Positions 46,541 to 55,697 of a stretch of DNA of 64,000 nucleotides are shown here, one piece after another (the first letter of the stretch is position 1; each line of letters starts with the position of its first letter). Both the position numbers and the translations under genes were made by a program. Origin of the DNA: Candidatus Cloacimonetes bacterium 4572_55 (GTDB lineage: Bacteria > 4572-55); NCBI GenBank assembly GCA_002084765.1, contig NBMB01000004.1, positions 1-64,000 on the forward strand, written 5' to 3'. Below the pieces are notes generated by a model, which was not told the origin of the DNA, ran no database searches, and saw nothing but the letters and a program-made list of their open reading frames with translations.

Positions 46541-47152
46541 ATGTTTGGGAAAGTTGCTTCGGATTTACTTGGATTAAGCGATATTGGCTCTATTATCAAA
46601 CCGGAGAACTATGATAAAGTCGATTCGGACGATTATGTAATGCATGAAGAAGAGGAAAAAATATACTTCCTGATTAAATCCAAAACCGATGAGTATTGCT
46701 TCACAAATCAGGCGTTGATCCACCTTGATGGCACATCCGCTATGAGCAAAAAACGTATGCTAAAGCGGTTCAGTTATTATGCTTATCAAATTGCAAACGT
46801 CAAGCTGGAGACTGCTGGAACCATTGATCTGGACGTTGAAATCAAATTCAGTATGGGAGGAATTTCCTACTCTATTGACATCGCCAAAAAACAGATCGAA
46901 GAGCTGAAAGACCTTTACAAAGCTTTGATAAAAATAGCGGAAATTCAGCACGAAAACGCTCAATTTTTGGCGTACACTCGGAGCAGCCTGGACACAGCGG
47001 CAAATAGCGTTCGATCCTCAATCGGATCAGCTCCGCTTGCCGAACAGTTCAAGGAGGTGAATCAATACTCCTTCAATTGGCTGAAACAGAATCATGACAT
47101 CTATATTCGCAAAGATTTTGGCGATGTTTTTGAGAAATTTATCAATCTTTAA
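46541..47152 (+). CDS. Bacterial PH-domain protein, YvbH type
   Basis: A 203-residue cytoplasmic protein. Residues 1-120 form a bacterial PH domain; the start MFGKVASDLLGLSDIGSIIK and the blocks DSDDYVMHEEEEKIYFLIKSKTDEYCFTN and LETAGTIDLDVEIKF are characteristic of the YvbH family known mainly from Bacillus and relatives. The C-terminal part is the helical extension of that family (YvbH_ext-like). AAGGAG precedes ATG 46541. The close match to a Firmicutes-type family in an FCB-like genome suggests transfer, although this cannot be proven here. Function unknown. Confidence 0.88.
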   Translation: MFGKVASDLLGLSDIGSIIKPENYDKVDSDDYVMHEEEEKIYFLIKSKTDEYCFTNQALIHLDGTSAMSKKRMLKRFSYYAYQIANVKLETAGTIDLDVEIKFSMGGISYSIDIAKKQIEELKDLYKALIKIAEIQHENAQFLAYTRSSLDTAANSVRSSIGSAPLAEQFKEVNQYSFNWLKQNHDIYIRKDFGDVFEKFINL

Positions 47153-47264
47153 CACAGACTGCGGTTCCAAGAAACCAAATAATAATTGTCGAAATAATCA
47201 CTTCTAACGATCCAACGACCGGCGTCTGAAAGTCGTTGAGACATGGAAAAGAGAGGGATGAACA

Positions 47265-48539
47265 TTGGCTTTTAAACCGATTCTGTTAAAATATTGCACA
47301 GATAATCCGGACACATCCGTTGATTATTATCTGTTTCACGGCGGATATATAGCCGCTGAAAAAACATTGGATATGCCGCGATCCGATGTGATCGAAGAAG
47401 TAAAAAAATCGGGTTTGCGAGGGCGAGGCGGAGCTGGCTTTCCCACTGGAGTCAAATGGGGATTTGTTCCAAAAGGCGTTCTGCCAACCTATTTGGTCTG
47501 CAACGCGGATGAAAGCGAACCTGGCACATGCAAGGATCGACAACTTTTGAGCGGAGATCCCCATGCTCTGATCGAAGGGATCATAATCGCCTGTTGGGCG
47601 ATCTGCGCCAACCAAGCCTTTATTTATATTCGAGGCGAGATGGGTCCCGAGGCAAAGGTTCTTGAAAAAGCGATTGACGAAGCGCGCAGAAAGGGCTTCC
47701 TGGGAGACAAAATATTCGGGAAAAATTTCAGCTTAGAGATCACTATCACTCGCGGCGGCGGCGCGTATATCTGCGGCGAGGAAACCTCGCAACTGACATC
47801 GATTGAGGGAAATCGCGGCTATCCGAGGCTCAAGCCTCCTTTTCCCGCGGTTCAGGGATTGTGGAGCCAACCCACAATCATCAACAATGTCGAAACACTG
47901 ATGAATTTGCCGCATATTATGAATAATGGCGGGGAGTGGTATCGGGGATTTGGCACGGAAAAAAGTCCAGGATTTAAGGTCTTTTCCGTCAGTGGTCATG
48001 TCAATAAGCCGGGAAACTATGAGGTTCCGCTCGGCGTCCGGCTCGATGAGTTGATCAACGACTATGCCGGAGGACCCCTGAATGACATTCCGTTAAAGGC
48101 GATTATTCCAGGCGGCTCATCCGTGCCGGTGTTGACCAAAAAGGACTTCGATGTGGAACTGGACTATGAATCCGTGGCTGAACGCGGATCTATGCTTGGG
48201 TCCGGAGCGGTTATCGTGATGAACGAAAATGTCTGTATGGTCAGTGCCATCCTTAATCTGATCCGTTTTTATCACCACGAGTCCTGCGGGCAATGCACCC
48301 CGTGCCGAGAAGGAACCGGCTGGTTGGAGAAAATTATCCATCGGATCGCGAAGGGAAAAGGTCGGATGGAGGATTTGGACTTGCTGGAGAATATCGGAAA
48401 TAATATGGTCGGAAATACGGTCTGCGTATTGGCGGACGCGGCTGTGATGCCTGTGCAAAGTTTTTTGAAAAAATTTCGTCATGAGTTCGAATATTTCATC
48501 GAGAATAAAAAAAGTATGGTCGAAAATCCGATCAACTAA
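47265..48539 (+). CDS. nuoF: NuoF-like NADH-binding FMN/Fe-S subunit (orphan)
   Basis: A 424-residue NADH-binding flavoprotein subunit, the electron entry site of complex I and of NAD-linked hydrogenases and dehydrogenases. The NADH/FMN region has GLRGRGGAGFPTGVKWGF and GGGAYICGEETSQLTSIEGNRG, and the [4Fe-4S] site is ESCGQCTPCREG with the fourth Cys in NTVCVLADA. Start TTG 47265 has GAGGGATGA upstream. Length matches NuoF, without the N-terminal thioredoxin-like or C-terminal ferredoxin additions of HydB/HndC. No nuoE or nuoG lies beside it. It may serve a complex encoded elsewhere, or another NAD-linked enzyme. Confidence 0.94.
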   Translation: MAFKPILLKYCTDNPDTSVDYYLFHGGYIAAEKTLDMPRSDVIEEVKKSGLRGRGGAGFPTGVKWGFVPKGVLPTYLVCNADESEPGTCKDRQLLSGDPHALIEGIIIACWAICANQAFIYIRGEMGPEAKVLEKAIDEARRKGFLGDKIFGKNFSLEITITRGGGAYICGEETSQLTSIEGNRGYPRLKPPFPAVQGLWSQPTIINNVETLMNLPHIMNNGGEWYRGFGTEKSPGFKVFSVSGHVNKPGNYEVPLGVRLDELINDYAGGPLNDIPLKAIIPGGSSVPVLTKKDFDVELDYESVAERGSMLGSGAVIVMNENVCMVSAILNLIRFYHHESCGQCTPCREGTGWLEKIIHRIAKGKGRMEDLDLLENIGNNMVGNTVCVLADAAVMPVQSFLKKFRHEFEYFIENKKSMVENPIN

Positions 48540-48931
48540 CGCCTCTATTCGGATTTCCAAGTTTCACTTGGGAACCCATTGCTCACCAAATTTGTTTCAG
48601 AAATGAAAGGAATATAACATGCCCTCAGGCGGATCCGCGGCAGAGATTTAAGGGACAAAACGACAAAATATCTATTTTTTTGTGGTTTAATAAAAAAAAA
48701 ATGATACTATACATAATGTCGTCCATATTGTCCTGTTTGCCCGAATTCGAGCAAGCGATTCTTTGAAGCCCATCGGGCGTAACTGATATAGTTCTAACGA
48801 CTTACCTATGTCCTTGCATTTCCCTTGCATTCAAGGGACGGACGGCGTGACATGAGATGATGAACGAGTAACCATAACGTCCCAAGATAAGGCGTCTTGG
48901 GATACTTTCTCCTAATGATTAAGGAAAGGGA
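48540..48931. other. korA leader region with several hairpins
   Basis: 392 bp. It contains CCAAGT/ACTTGG (48557-48571), TCCCTTG/CAAGGGA (48821-48838) and TCCCAAGA/TCTTGGGA (48880-48902). There is a 10-codon frame MPSGGSAAEI with AAAGGAA upstream (48619), which I do not call a gene. Confidence 0.55.
48880..48902 (+). other. Hairpin just upstream of korA
   Basis: TCCCAAGA (48880-48887) and TCTTGGGA (48895-48902), loop of 7 nt. It ends 29 nt before the korA start codon. It might hide or expose the ribosome site. Confidence 0.45.
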
Positions 48932-50809
48932 ATGATAGAGAAAATGGATATGCAAACTGTTCAGAATAAGACACTTCATAAAGTGAAAGAGCATGTTGTA
49001 GAGGTAGTCAGCGACTCCGGCGAAGGCGCGCAACGCGCAGCGCAAACATTTGCCACTGTCTCTGCAAAGATGGGAAATAGCGTGTGGACAGTCGAGATTA
49101 TTCCGGCTGAGATTGAGCCGCCGCCTCGGACCGCGGTCGGAGCTAGCGGCAACCGAATTCGTCTGGGTTCCTTCAAGATCACCAACGCCGGCGATGAAGC
49201 CGACCTGATCATTGCTTTTAATGAACAGGCACTCATCGGACGGATCGATGGAGGGAATCTGAAACCCGATTGCGTCATTCTTTTGGATAATGTATGGCGG
49301 ACACATCCTGATAAGTCGATTAGTCAATCATATACCGAAATATATGATAAGTTGATCGCGGACGGATATCGCATCATAGAAATTCCAATGGAAAAAGAGA
49401 CGCTGAAGCACACAAGCAATCCCCGACGCGGCAAAAATATGTTCGCATTAGGAGCACTAAGTTTTATCTATAAGCGAGACGTCGGGTTGATGAAGGAGAC
49501 CATCTCTTATGCCTTCCGAAAAAAGTCGAAAAAGGTTGTAGATACCAATATCACGCTGCTAGAAGCGGGATATAAGTGGGCGGAAGAGAATATGGATTTT
49601 CAGATAGAAGTGCCACGTCACGGCGTAAAGGACTCGCAGATTGTAGTCAACGGCAATACCGCTATTGGCTTAGGCGTGGTGGCGTCGGGTATGGAGGTCT
49701 GCGCGATGTATCCCATCACTCCAGCGACTTCCGCGTCTCATTACCTCAGCGATATCTTCGAGTCTTCTGGCGGCGTAGTGCATCAAGCCGAAGATGAGAT
49801 CGCCGCGGTCGGTTTTGCTCTGGGCGCGTCGCACGTCGGCAAATGCGCAGTCACAATTACATCCGGTCCCGGCATGGCACTGAAAGCCGAGTTTATTGGA
49901 CTTGCCGCCTCTGCCGAGGTCCCGATCGTGATTGTCAATGTGCAACGAGGCGGGCCAAGCACGGGACTTCCCACAAAAGTGGAGCAAGGCGATCTGCTCT
50001 CCGCGCTTTTTGGCTCACCAGGAGATACGCCCACGATTGTCATGGCCGCGGCTACTATTGAGGACTGCTTCTACTCGATGATCACGGCTCGAAAGATCGC
50101 CGAGACATTCCGCACGCCGGTTATCGTATTGTCAGACACCAATCTTGCCACTGGACAACAGCCGTTCCCTCGTCCCAAATTCAATAAGGAATGGGTCGCT
50201 CCTCCGATAGATCAAAGTGCTATCCCGGAAGGCGAGAAGCCTTATGATTGGGATGAGAAGACCGGTGGTTCCCGCCGATTTATACCAGGTCAGAAAGGCG
50301 GCGAGTTCGTCTTGACCAGTTTTGCGCATAATCAAAACGGGAAAGAGGTCAGAAACGCGAAACTTAATCAGGAATCGATCCGATTACGGAGTCTGAAACT
50401 GGCAGCTTTTCAGAAAACGCTTAAGACGCCGGAAGTTTTTGGCGATCCGGAAGGAGACCTGCTGGTCGTTGGATGGGGAAGCACAAAAGGCGCAATCGAA
50501 GAGGCGGTTTATCAGGTCAGAAAGGATGGACTGAAAGTCTCCTCCTTGCATCTCAAATTCCTGCAGCCAATGGCACCGGGAATTAAAGAGATTTTAAAGC
50601 GGTTCAAAAAAGTGATGACCGTCGAGATCAACTACTCCGACGAGCTTGTGAAAGGTCTGATCGAAGAGGACGACCGCCGATATTCCAATCTCTCCTGGTT
50701 GTTGCGAGCGCGTTATCTGACCGATGTGGATTGCTGGTCCAATGTGCATGGTCAACCGCTGAAACCAAGGAAAATTATGGAAGCTATACGAATCAAAGAA
50801 CGCGGGTAA
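48932..50809 (+). CDS. korA: 2-oxoacid:acceptor oxidoreductase, fused gamma-alpha subunit (KorA type)
   Basis: A 625-residue subunit with a gamma domain (about 1-190) joined to an alpha domain (about 220-600), as in 2-oxoglutarate:ferredoxin oxidoreductases that make succinyl-CoA or fix CO2 with ferredoxin. The alpha part has GNTAIGLGVVASGMEVCAMYPITPAT, EDEIAAVGFALGASHVGK, TSGPGMALKAE and NVQRGGPSTGLPTK. ATG 48932 follows AAGGAAAGGG. The beta subunit (korB), which binds thiamine diphosphate, should follow, but a convergent ABC exporter is there. The enzyme must use a distant korB. The substrate cannot be fixed from this subunit alone. Confidence 0.94.
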   Translation: MIEKMDMQTVQNKTLHKVKEHVVEVVSDSGEGAQRAAQTFATVSAKMGNSVWTVEIIPAEIEPPPRTAVGASGNRIRLGSFKITNAGDEADLIIAFNEQALIGRIDGGNLKPDCVILLDNVWRTHPDKSISQSYTEIYDKLIADGYRIIEIPMEKETLKHTSNPRRGKNMFALGALSFIYKRDVGLMKETISYAFRKKSKKVVDTNITLLEAGYKWAEENMDFQIEVPRHGVKDSQIVVNGNTAIGLGVVASGMEVCAMYPITPATSASHYLSDIFESSGGVVHQAEDEIAAVGFALGASHVGKCAVTITSGPGMALKAEFIGLAASAEVPIVIVNVQRGGPSTGLPTKVEQGDLLSALFGSPGDTPTIVMAAATIEDCFYSMITARKIAETFRTPVIVLSDTNLATGQQPFPRPKFNKEWVAPPIDQSAIPEGEKPYDWDEKTGGSRRFIPGQKGGEFVLTSFAHNQNGKEVRNAKLNQESIRLRSLKLAAFQKTLKTPEVFGDPEGDLLVVGWGSTKGAIEEAVYQVRKDGLKVSSLHLKFLQPMAPGIKEILKRFKKVMTVEINYSDELVKGLIEEDDRRYSNLSWLLRARYLTDVDCWSNVHGQPLKPRKIMEAIRIKERG

Positions 50810-50829
50810 TTGGATCCGCGCAGATTTTA

Positions 50830-50871
50830 CAAAGAGGCTTTAGCCTTTTTTCTAGGGATAGAGCCTCTTTG
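50830..50871. terminator. Bidirectional terminator between korA and ABC exporter
   Basis: CAAAGAGGCT (50830-50839) pairs with AGCCTCTTTG (50862-50871) between convergent genes. Confidence 0.65.
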
Positions 50872-50892
50872 CAATATGCATAAATCTACGGA

Positions 50893-52788
50893 TCAAATAT
50901 TGAGCGTTGATTCATTTTTGAACTGATTGGTATAGAGCCGATAATAACGCCCTTTGCGTCGAATCAACTCCTGGTGCGCGCCCTGCTCGATCACTTTCCC
51001 TTTATCTATCACAAGAATGCGATCTGCTTGGCGAATCGTGGAGAGTCGATGCGCGATGATAAAGCTAGTTCGCCCAGCCAACACACGGTTGATTGCCTTT
51101 TGAATCAACTGCTCGGTCTCGGTATCCACGGAAGAGGTGGCTTCGTCCATGATAAACAAACGCGGAGCCGCCAGAATCGCTCGGGCAAAAGAGATCAATT
51201 GCTTCTGGCCGGTTGACAGCAAATTGCCGTCTTCTCCGACCTCGCTTTTATACCCATCCTCCATTTCCATGATAAAATCATGGGCATGAACCGACTTTGC
51301 CGCTTGAATCACCTCCAGGTCGCTCGCCTGGAGCTTACCGTAGCGAATATTGTCGCGGACCGTCCCGCTGAAAAGATGAGGAGTCTGCAGCACCACGCCC
51401 AAATTCGATTGCAGCCAGTGCAGACTGAGTTTTTTATAATCATAACCGTCGATCGTGACTTTGCCAGACGTTGGCTCATAAAATCGACAAGCCAAATTCA
51501 CAATTGTGCTTTTTCCGCTACCAGTCTCCCCGACCAAGGCGATGGTCTCCCCAGGCGAGACTATCAGATTGAAGCGATGCAACACCTCTTCGCCTTTTTT
51601 ATAAGCAAACGTCACATCTCGGAATTCGATTTTGCCCACCATTTTTTCAGGATGCGCGATCTTGATCTCCCGATCTCCCAATTGACGCTTATGATAACCA
51701 GTGCCGTTCCCATTCCTGGAAGACGCGCGGTTCATCGGTATTTTCGAGAGAGACGCGGGTTTCAGTATATCGGGCGAATCCTCTATTTCCGGCTTTGTTT
51801 CAATCATCGCAAAAATGCGCTCCGCAGAAGCCTGGGCATTTTGTAGCTCGGTAAAAATGCGGGCCAACTCCTGCACCGGCTCGAAAAAACGCATGGCATA
51901 CGAGATAAACGCCACCAAAGTCCCATACGTGATGCTTCCCGCAATCACCCCGTTACCGCCAAACCATAACGCCAGGCCAGAGCCAATCATGCTGATAATC
52001 AGCACAAATGGCAGATAGATCGCTGATTGTACCGCAGCCAAAAAGGAGGAACGGAACATCCGATCCGTCAGTTCGCTGAACTCTGTGAGATTGCCTTTCT
52101 CACGGGTCAAGGTCTTGGTGGTTTTTGCGCCGCAGATTCCCTCGTTAAAAGAGCCGGTAATTTTTGAATTTGTTTTGCGCACATCGCGATAGCTGCGAAG
52201 GATCAGCACCTGGAATTTTCCGCTTATTACAACCAAAAATGGAACCGTCGATAACACAATCAGTGCCAATTTCCAGTTGAGATATAACATAATTCCAGAG
52301 ATCGCCACCATCAAGGTGGATCCCCAGATTATATCCACAATGCCCCATGCCAACACATCCGCCAGGCGACCCGTGTCAGAGGTCATACGCGCCATGAGCC
52401 AGCCCACTGGAGTGCGGTCAAAGTATGAAAACGACAGCTCTTGCAAACGCTGGAATCCAGCGCGCCGAATGTCGTAACAGACCCACATATCGATCTTTCC
52501 CGCAATGGAGATCAACAACCAGATGTTGAGCGCGAATATAACCACCGTCAAAAAATAGGTAACCATAAACTGCGGAAACCCCGAAATGTTGCCAGGGATA
52601 ACAAAATTATCGATTGCATAGAGCGACATGAGTGGAAAAATCGCCTCTATCACGCCGACCATAATCATAACGGCTGCGAGAAAAGCGACATAAACACGAT
52701 AGGGCTTAATAAATCGGATTACCCTTTTCCACAATCCAGCGTCGAATCGATTATGATAGCCTTCTTCATAAAAATCAGTTTGCGACAT
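50893..52788 (-). CDS. ABC exporter subunit, YheH/BmrD-like (catalytic)
   Basis: A 631-residue half transporter with six membrane segments (about 20-330) and a nucleotide-binding domain. Walker A is GETGSGKST, the signature is LLSTGQKQLISFARAI (ST in place of SG), and Walker B is RLFIMDEATSSVD with the catalytic Glu. A His occurs in the later IIAHRLSTIRQAD. A 40-residue insertion or linker (about 345-390) lies between the membrane and ATP domains. It is 130 bp downstream of a second half transporter whose Walker B lacks the Glu. The pair therefore resembles heterodimeric exporters of the BmrCD/YheHI group, which export drugs, lipids or peptides. The substrate is unknown. Confidence 0.94.
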   Translation of the reverse strand: MSQTDFYEEGYHNRFDAGLWKRVIRFIKPYRVYVAFLAAVMIMVGVIEAIFPLMSLYAIDNFVIPGNISGFPQFMVTYFLTVVIFALNIWLLISIAGKIDMWVCYDIRRAGFQRLQELSFSYFDRTPVGWLMARMTSDTGRLADVLAWGIVDIIWGSTLMVAISGIMLYLNWKLALIVLSTVPFLVVISGKFQVLILRSYRDVRKTNSKITGSFNEGICGAKTTKTLTREKGNLTEFSELTDRMFRSSFLAAVQSAIYLPFVLIISMIGSGLALWFGGNGVIAGSITYGTLVAFISYAMRFFEPVQELARIFTELQNAQASAERIFAMIETKPEIEDSPDILKPASLSKIPMNRASSRNGNGTGYHKRQLGDREIKIAHPEKMVGKIEFRDVTFAYKKGEEVLHRFNLIVSPGETIALVGETGSGKSTIVNLACRFYEPTSGKVTIDGYDYKKLSLHWLQSNLGVVLQTPHLFSGTVRDNIRYGKLQASDLEVIQAAKSVHAHDFIMEMEDGYKSEVGEDGNLLSTGQKQLISFARAILAAPRLFIMDEATSSVDTETEQLIQKAINRVLAGRTSFIIAHRLSTIRQADRILVIDKGKVIEQGAHQELIRRKGRYYRLYTNQFKNESTLNI

Positions 52789-52918
52789 GATGAATCACCT
52801 CGTTTCGTTATTTTCTTTCAATTGATTGGGCGGCTGGGAATTGAACAGGAAGTTCCCAGACACTGATTATTTAATTTGGAGTATTCCAACAAAATCTCCG
52901 TAAGTTACGGATGTGAAA

Positions 52919-54739
52919 TCATTTTTTGTCCAGTTCTTTTTGAAAATCAGACTCCAACGAGTTTTGGATATTCCATACCCGACGGTAAAGCCCATTTTGA
53001 GCGACCAGTTCATCATGGGTTCCACTTTGTGTGATCTCACCATTGTCAAGAACCAGGATCAAATCTGCTTCCATGACCGTGGTCAAGCGATGGGCGATGA
53101 TAAATGTCGTGGATCGCCCTCGCCTTTTTTTCAGAGCTTGTTGAATCTTCACCTCAGTCTCTGTATCCACAGCACTCAACGAGTCGTCAAAAATCAAAAT
53201 CGGCGCGTTTTTGATAATTGCTCGCGCAATTGCCACTCTCTGCTTCTGCCCGCCGGACAGAGTCACACCTCGTTCCCCGACAACTGTTTTATAACCCTTG
53301 TCAAAGTTCAAAATCGCATCATGGATAGAAGCGATGCGAGCCGCCTCATAGACGCGATCGTCCTCAGCCTGGCTTTGACCCAACCGAATATTTTCCCGAA
53401 CTGTTTTTGAATAAAGGAACGGCTCTTGCAAAACAATACCAATCTGCTCCCGCAGCCACTTCCGATCCAATTGGCTCAGCGGATGCCCGTCCAAGCTGAT
53501 TGATCCTTTTTCATAATCGTATAATCTCGGCAGCAAATTCACCAGAGTCGATTTACCGGAGCCAGTCGGTCCCATCACAGCTACGGTTTGTCCCGCTTTG
53601 GCCTGAAAATTGATATTTTTCAATACCGGAGTGCCCGAGATGTACGAAAAAGTCATTTGCTTGACCTCGATATCGCCTCTCGTATGGGGCAGACGTTTTG
53701 GCGCAACCGTGTCGTTTGCGCCCTCGATTGGCTCGTCAAGAATTGCGCCGATACGCTCTAACGATACAATAGTCTTTCCCATATCGGTCAAAATTCGTCC
53801 CATCTGCCGCACGGGCCACATAAGCATACCGCTGTAGGTCATAAATACGACCAAGGTGCCTAAGCTGATGACGCCGTTTGTCGCCCAGAGAGAGCCGATC
53901 GTCAGAACCAGTCCTATCTGGCTGAGGCACAACACATCCGAGATCGACCAATACCATGCCAGAAGTTGAAGAAGTCGATATGTCAGATCGCGATATTTTT
54001 TATTTTTGCGATCAAATTTCTCGATCTCATGCTCTTGCCTGGCAAAAGCCCGCACAACCCGAATACCCGTCAGGTTTTCTTGTAGTACGATCGAGAGCTC
54101 GCCTTCCGATTCGTCGGATAGCTGAAAAGCCGCCTTTACTTTCATGAAAAATATGATGGCAAACGCGATGATGATCGGCAGCAACGCCAGTGATATAAAT
54201 GTCATCTGTACGTTCAACGACAGCATAATCGGCACAACCAAAGAGAGCATGATCACAGCGCGACCGACCCCTACGAATTGCACGCTGAGGAACCGGCGGA
54301 CCGTTTCCACATCGGACGTGCAGCGTTGTATCAAGTCGCCGGTCGCGGCTTTTGAGTGATAAGAAAACGGCAGATGTTGCAAATGGTTATAGAGCTGGTC
54401 TCTCAAATGACGAGCCGTTGCCTCCGAGGATTGAGCCGCCCATCGCCCTTTTAAATAGGTGAATAATCCCTGAAGTATCGATGCAACGGCAAGAAATCCG
54501 AAAATAGTCCATAGATTCTGGGAGATCCACGATCTCCCCCCCATCCATTCAATTACATGGATCACAAATAATGGCGCATCGACCGGCGCATCGCTGATTA
54601 TCGAGTCAATCGTAATCCTGATGACAAGCGGCGCAATGAACGAAAAGAGAGCCGCGAGCCCAATAGCTCCCACAGCCGCGCCGTAAGTCGCCCGATTTCC
54701 TTTCATTAATAGCCAGAGTCGTTTAAATTGAATACGAAT
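52919..54739 (-). CDS. ABC exporter subunit, YheI/BmrC-like (degenerate site)
   Basis: A half transporter of about 606 residues, with six membrane segments and an ATP-binding domain: Walker A GPTGSGKST, signature LSGGQKQRVAIARAI. Walker B is ILIFDDSLSAVD, where Asp stands in place of the catalytic Glu, as in degenerate sites of heterodimeric exporters. The start is uncertain. The frame opens at TTG 54856 inside a terminator and has no ribosome site. AAGGGGG (54745-54751) lies 5 nt before ATT 54739, and the family similarity begins about there. ATG 54706 would cut the first cytoplasmic segment. I prefer ATT 54739 with moderate confidence. It is upstream of, and likely co-transcribed with, its partner. 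Confidence 0.9.
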   Translation of the reverse strand: MRIQFKRLWLLMKGNRATYGAAVGAIGLAALFSFIAPLVIRITIDSIISDAPVDAPLFVIHVIEWMGGRSWISQNLWTIFGFLAVASILQGLFTYLKGRWAAQSSEATARHLRDQLYNHLQHLPFSYHSKAATGDLIQRCTSDVETVRRFLSVQFVGVGRAVIMLSLVVPIMLSLNVQMTFISLALLPIIIAFAIIFFMKVKAAFQLSDESEGELSIVLQENLTGIRVVRAFARQEHEIEKFDRKNKKYRDLTYRLLQLLAWYWSISDVLCLSQIGLVLTIGSLWATNGVISLGTLVVFMTYSGMLMWPVRQMGRILTDMGKTIVSLERIGAILDEPIEGANDTVAPKRLPHTRGDIEVKQMTFSYISGTPVLKNINFQAKAGQTVAVMGPTGSGKSTLVNLLPRLYDYEKGSISLDGHPLSQLDRKWLREQIGIVLQEPFLYSKTVRENIRLGQSQAEDDRVYEAARIASIHDAILNFDKGYKTVVGERGVTLSGGQKQRVAIARAIIKNAPILIFDDSLSAVDTETEVKIQQALKKRRGRSTTFIIAHRLTTVMEADLILVLDNGEITQSGTHDELVAQNGLYRRVWNIQNSLESDFQKELDKK

Positions 54740-54790
54740 AAGAACCCCCTTATTGAGTATTAAATTTTTAATAATGGAATAAAAACAAAA

Positions 54791-54825
54791 AAGCCGCGAG
54801 TCCAAATTTGTCGGATTCGCGGCTT
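54791..54825 (-). terminator. Minus-strand intrinsic terminator 1
   Basis: AAGCCGCGAGTCC (54791-54803) pairs with GGATTCGCGGCTT (54813-54825), one wobble. On the minus strand a long U-rich tail follows (complement of 54780-54790). Confidence 0.75.
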
Positions 54826-54859
54826 GCTCTATAGATTGTTGATCTAAAGAAAACAAAAA

Positions 54860-54888
54860 AGCCGCGAATCTGAAACGATCCCGCGGCT
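54860..54888 (-). terminator. Minus-strand intrinsic terminator 2
   Basis: AGCCGCG (54860-54866) pairs with CGCGGCT (54882-54888), followed on the minus strand by U-rich sequence. With terminator 1 it forms a tandem barrier between the RRM gene and the ABC exporter. Confidence 0.65.
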
Positions 54889-55286
54889 CTTTGGAAAATG
54901 TGCTACAAATACAAATATATTTTTAGCTGTCACCTCCTCCCACAGGACACGCCTCACCGTGCCAAATCTTTTGATAATCCGAAAGGACACATTCATCAAC
55001 CCAGATAAACAAATTGATTGAGAGTCGCATCAAAATACTCCAGTGGTAGAAAGTCAGTTTCTTCTAAATTTCCAACTTAACAGATACGCCGCCTGAGAAA
55101 ATGATGAACTTTCTCAGATCGGCTTCGAACGGCTTGTTAGGAAAAATTTTTATGATCATCGTTACTCCGATAACACGGAACAAATTTCCTAACTTGTTTT
55201 ATGTTATTGCCTTACATAGGCTACACATAACAGAATTCAAGGTGGTAGTTTTGTCTTTTAACGGAGTGTGCAGTGAATACGGATGA

Positions 55287-55583
55287 TTAATAACGACGAC
55301 CGCCGCCGTATCCTCCTCCTCTACCGCCGCCACGATTTTCTGTGCGGGGGCGAGCCTCATTCACGTTAAGGGCTCTTCCTTTCAGCTCTCTGCCATTCAG
55401 ACCGTCGATTACAGCCTGTCCCTCAGATTTAGAGCTCATCTCTACGAATCCAAATCCTTTTGATTGACCACTATACTTGTCTTTGATAATGGTAATGGAC
55501 TCAATCTGTCCAAATTCTTCTATAGCCGACCGCAGATCTTCTTCGGTGACTTCATAAGACAAATTTCCCATATAGATATTCAT
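55287..55583 (-). CDS. RRM-type glycine-rich RNA-binding protein
   Basis: A 98-residue RNA-binding protein with a single RNA recognition motif: RNP2 IYMGNL (residues 3-8) and RNP1 KGFGFVEM (about 41-48). The tail is rich in Gly and Arg (GGGRGGGYGGGRR). Such small proteins resemble cold-induced RNA chaperones of cyanobacteria and other bacteria. The start is ATG 55583, with AAGGAGA 7 nt upstream; an upstream in-frame start is not supported. The gene is read just after the rubrerythrin gene, separated by 114 bp. Confidence 0.95.
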   Translation of the reverse strand: MNIYMGNLSYEVTEEDLRSAIEEFGQIESITIIKDKYSGQSKGFGFVEMSSKSEGQAVIDGLNGRELKGRALNVNEARPRTENRGGGRGGGYGGGRRY

Positions 55584-55697
55584 TACTAATCTCCTTCTAA
55601 ACAATAAAGTGTAAATCTCCAAATAGCCTACTGTAAAAATTCAACGCCTGCCAAAATAAAAACGACAGTCGCTGAGGTGTTTTGTTTTGGATGGCAT

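Larger units (their letters stand above)
54740..55286. other. Non-coding stretch: two terminators and an unused ribosome site
   Basis: 547 bp. It holds two minus-strand terminators (54791-54825, 54860-54888), a strong ribosome-site motif on the minus strand near 54937-54950 inside a 50-codon frame without ATG or GTG start, and a CTGAGAAA/TTTCTCAG inverted pair near 55094-55118. Confidence 0.6.

Noticed and set aside
48619-48651. Ten-codon peptide MPSGGSAAEI
   Set aside because: A weak ribosome site only, too short to support.
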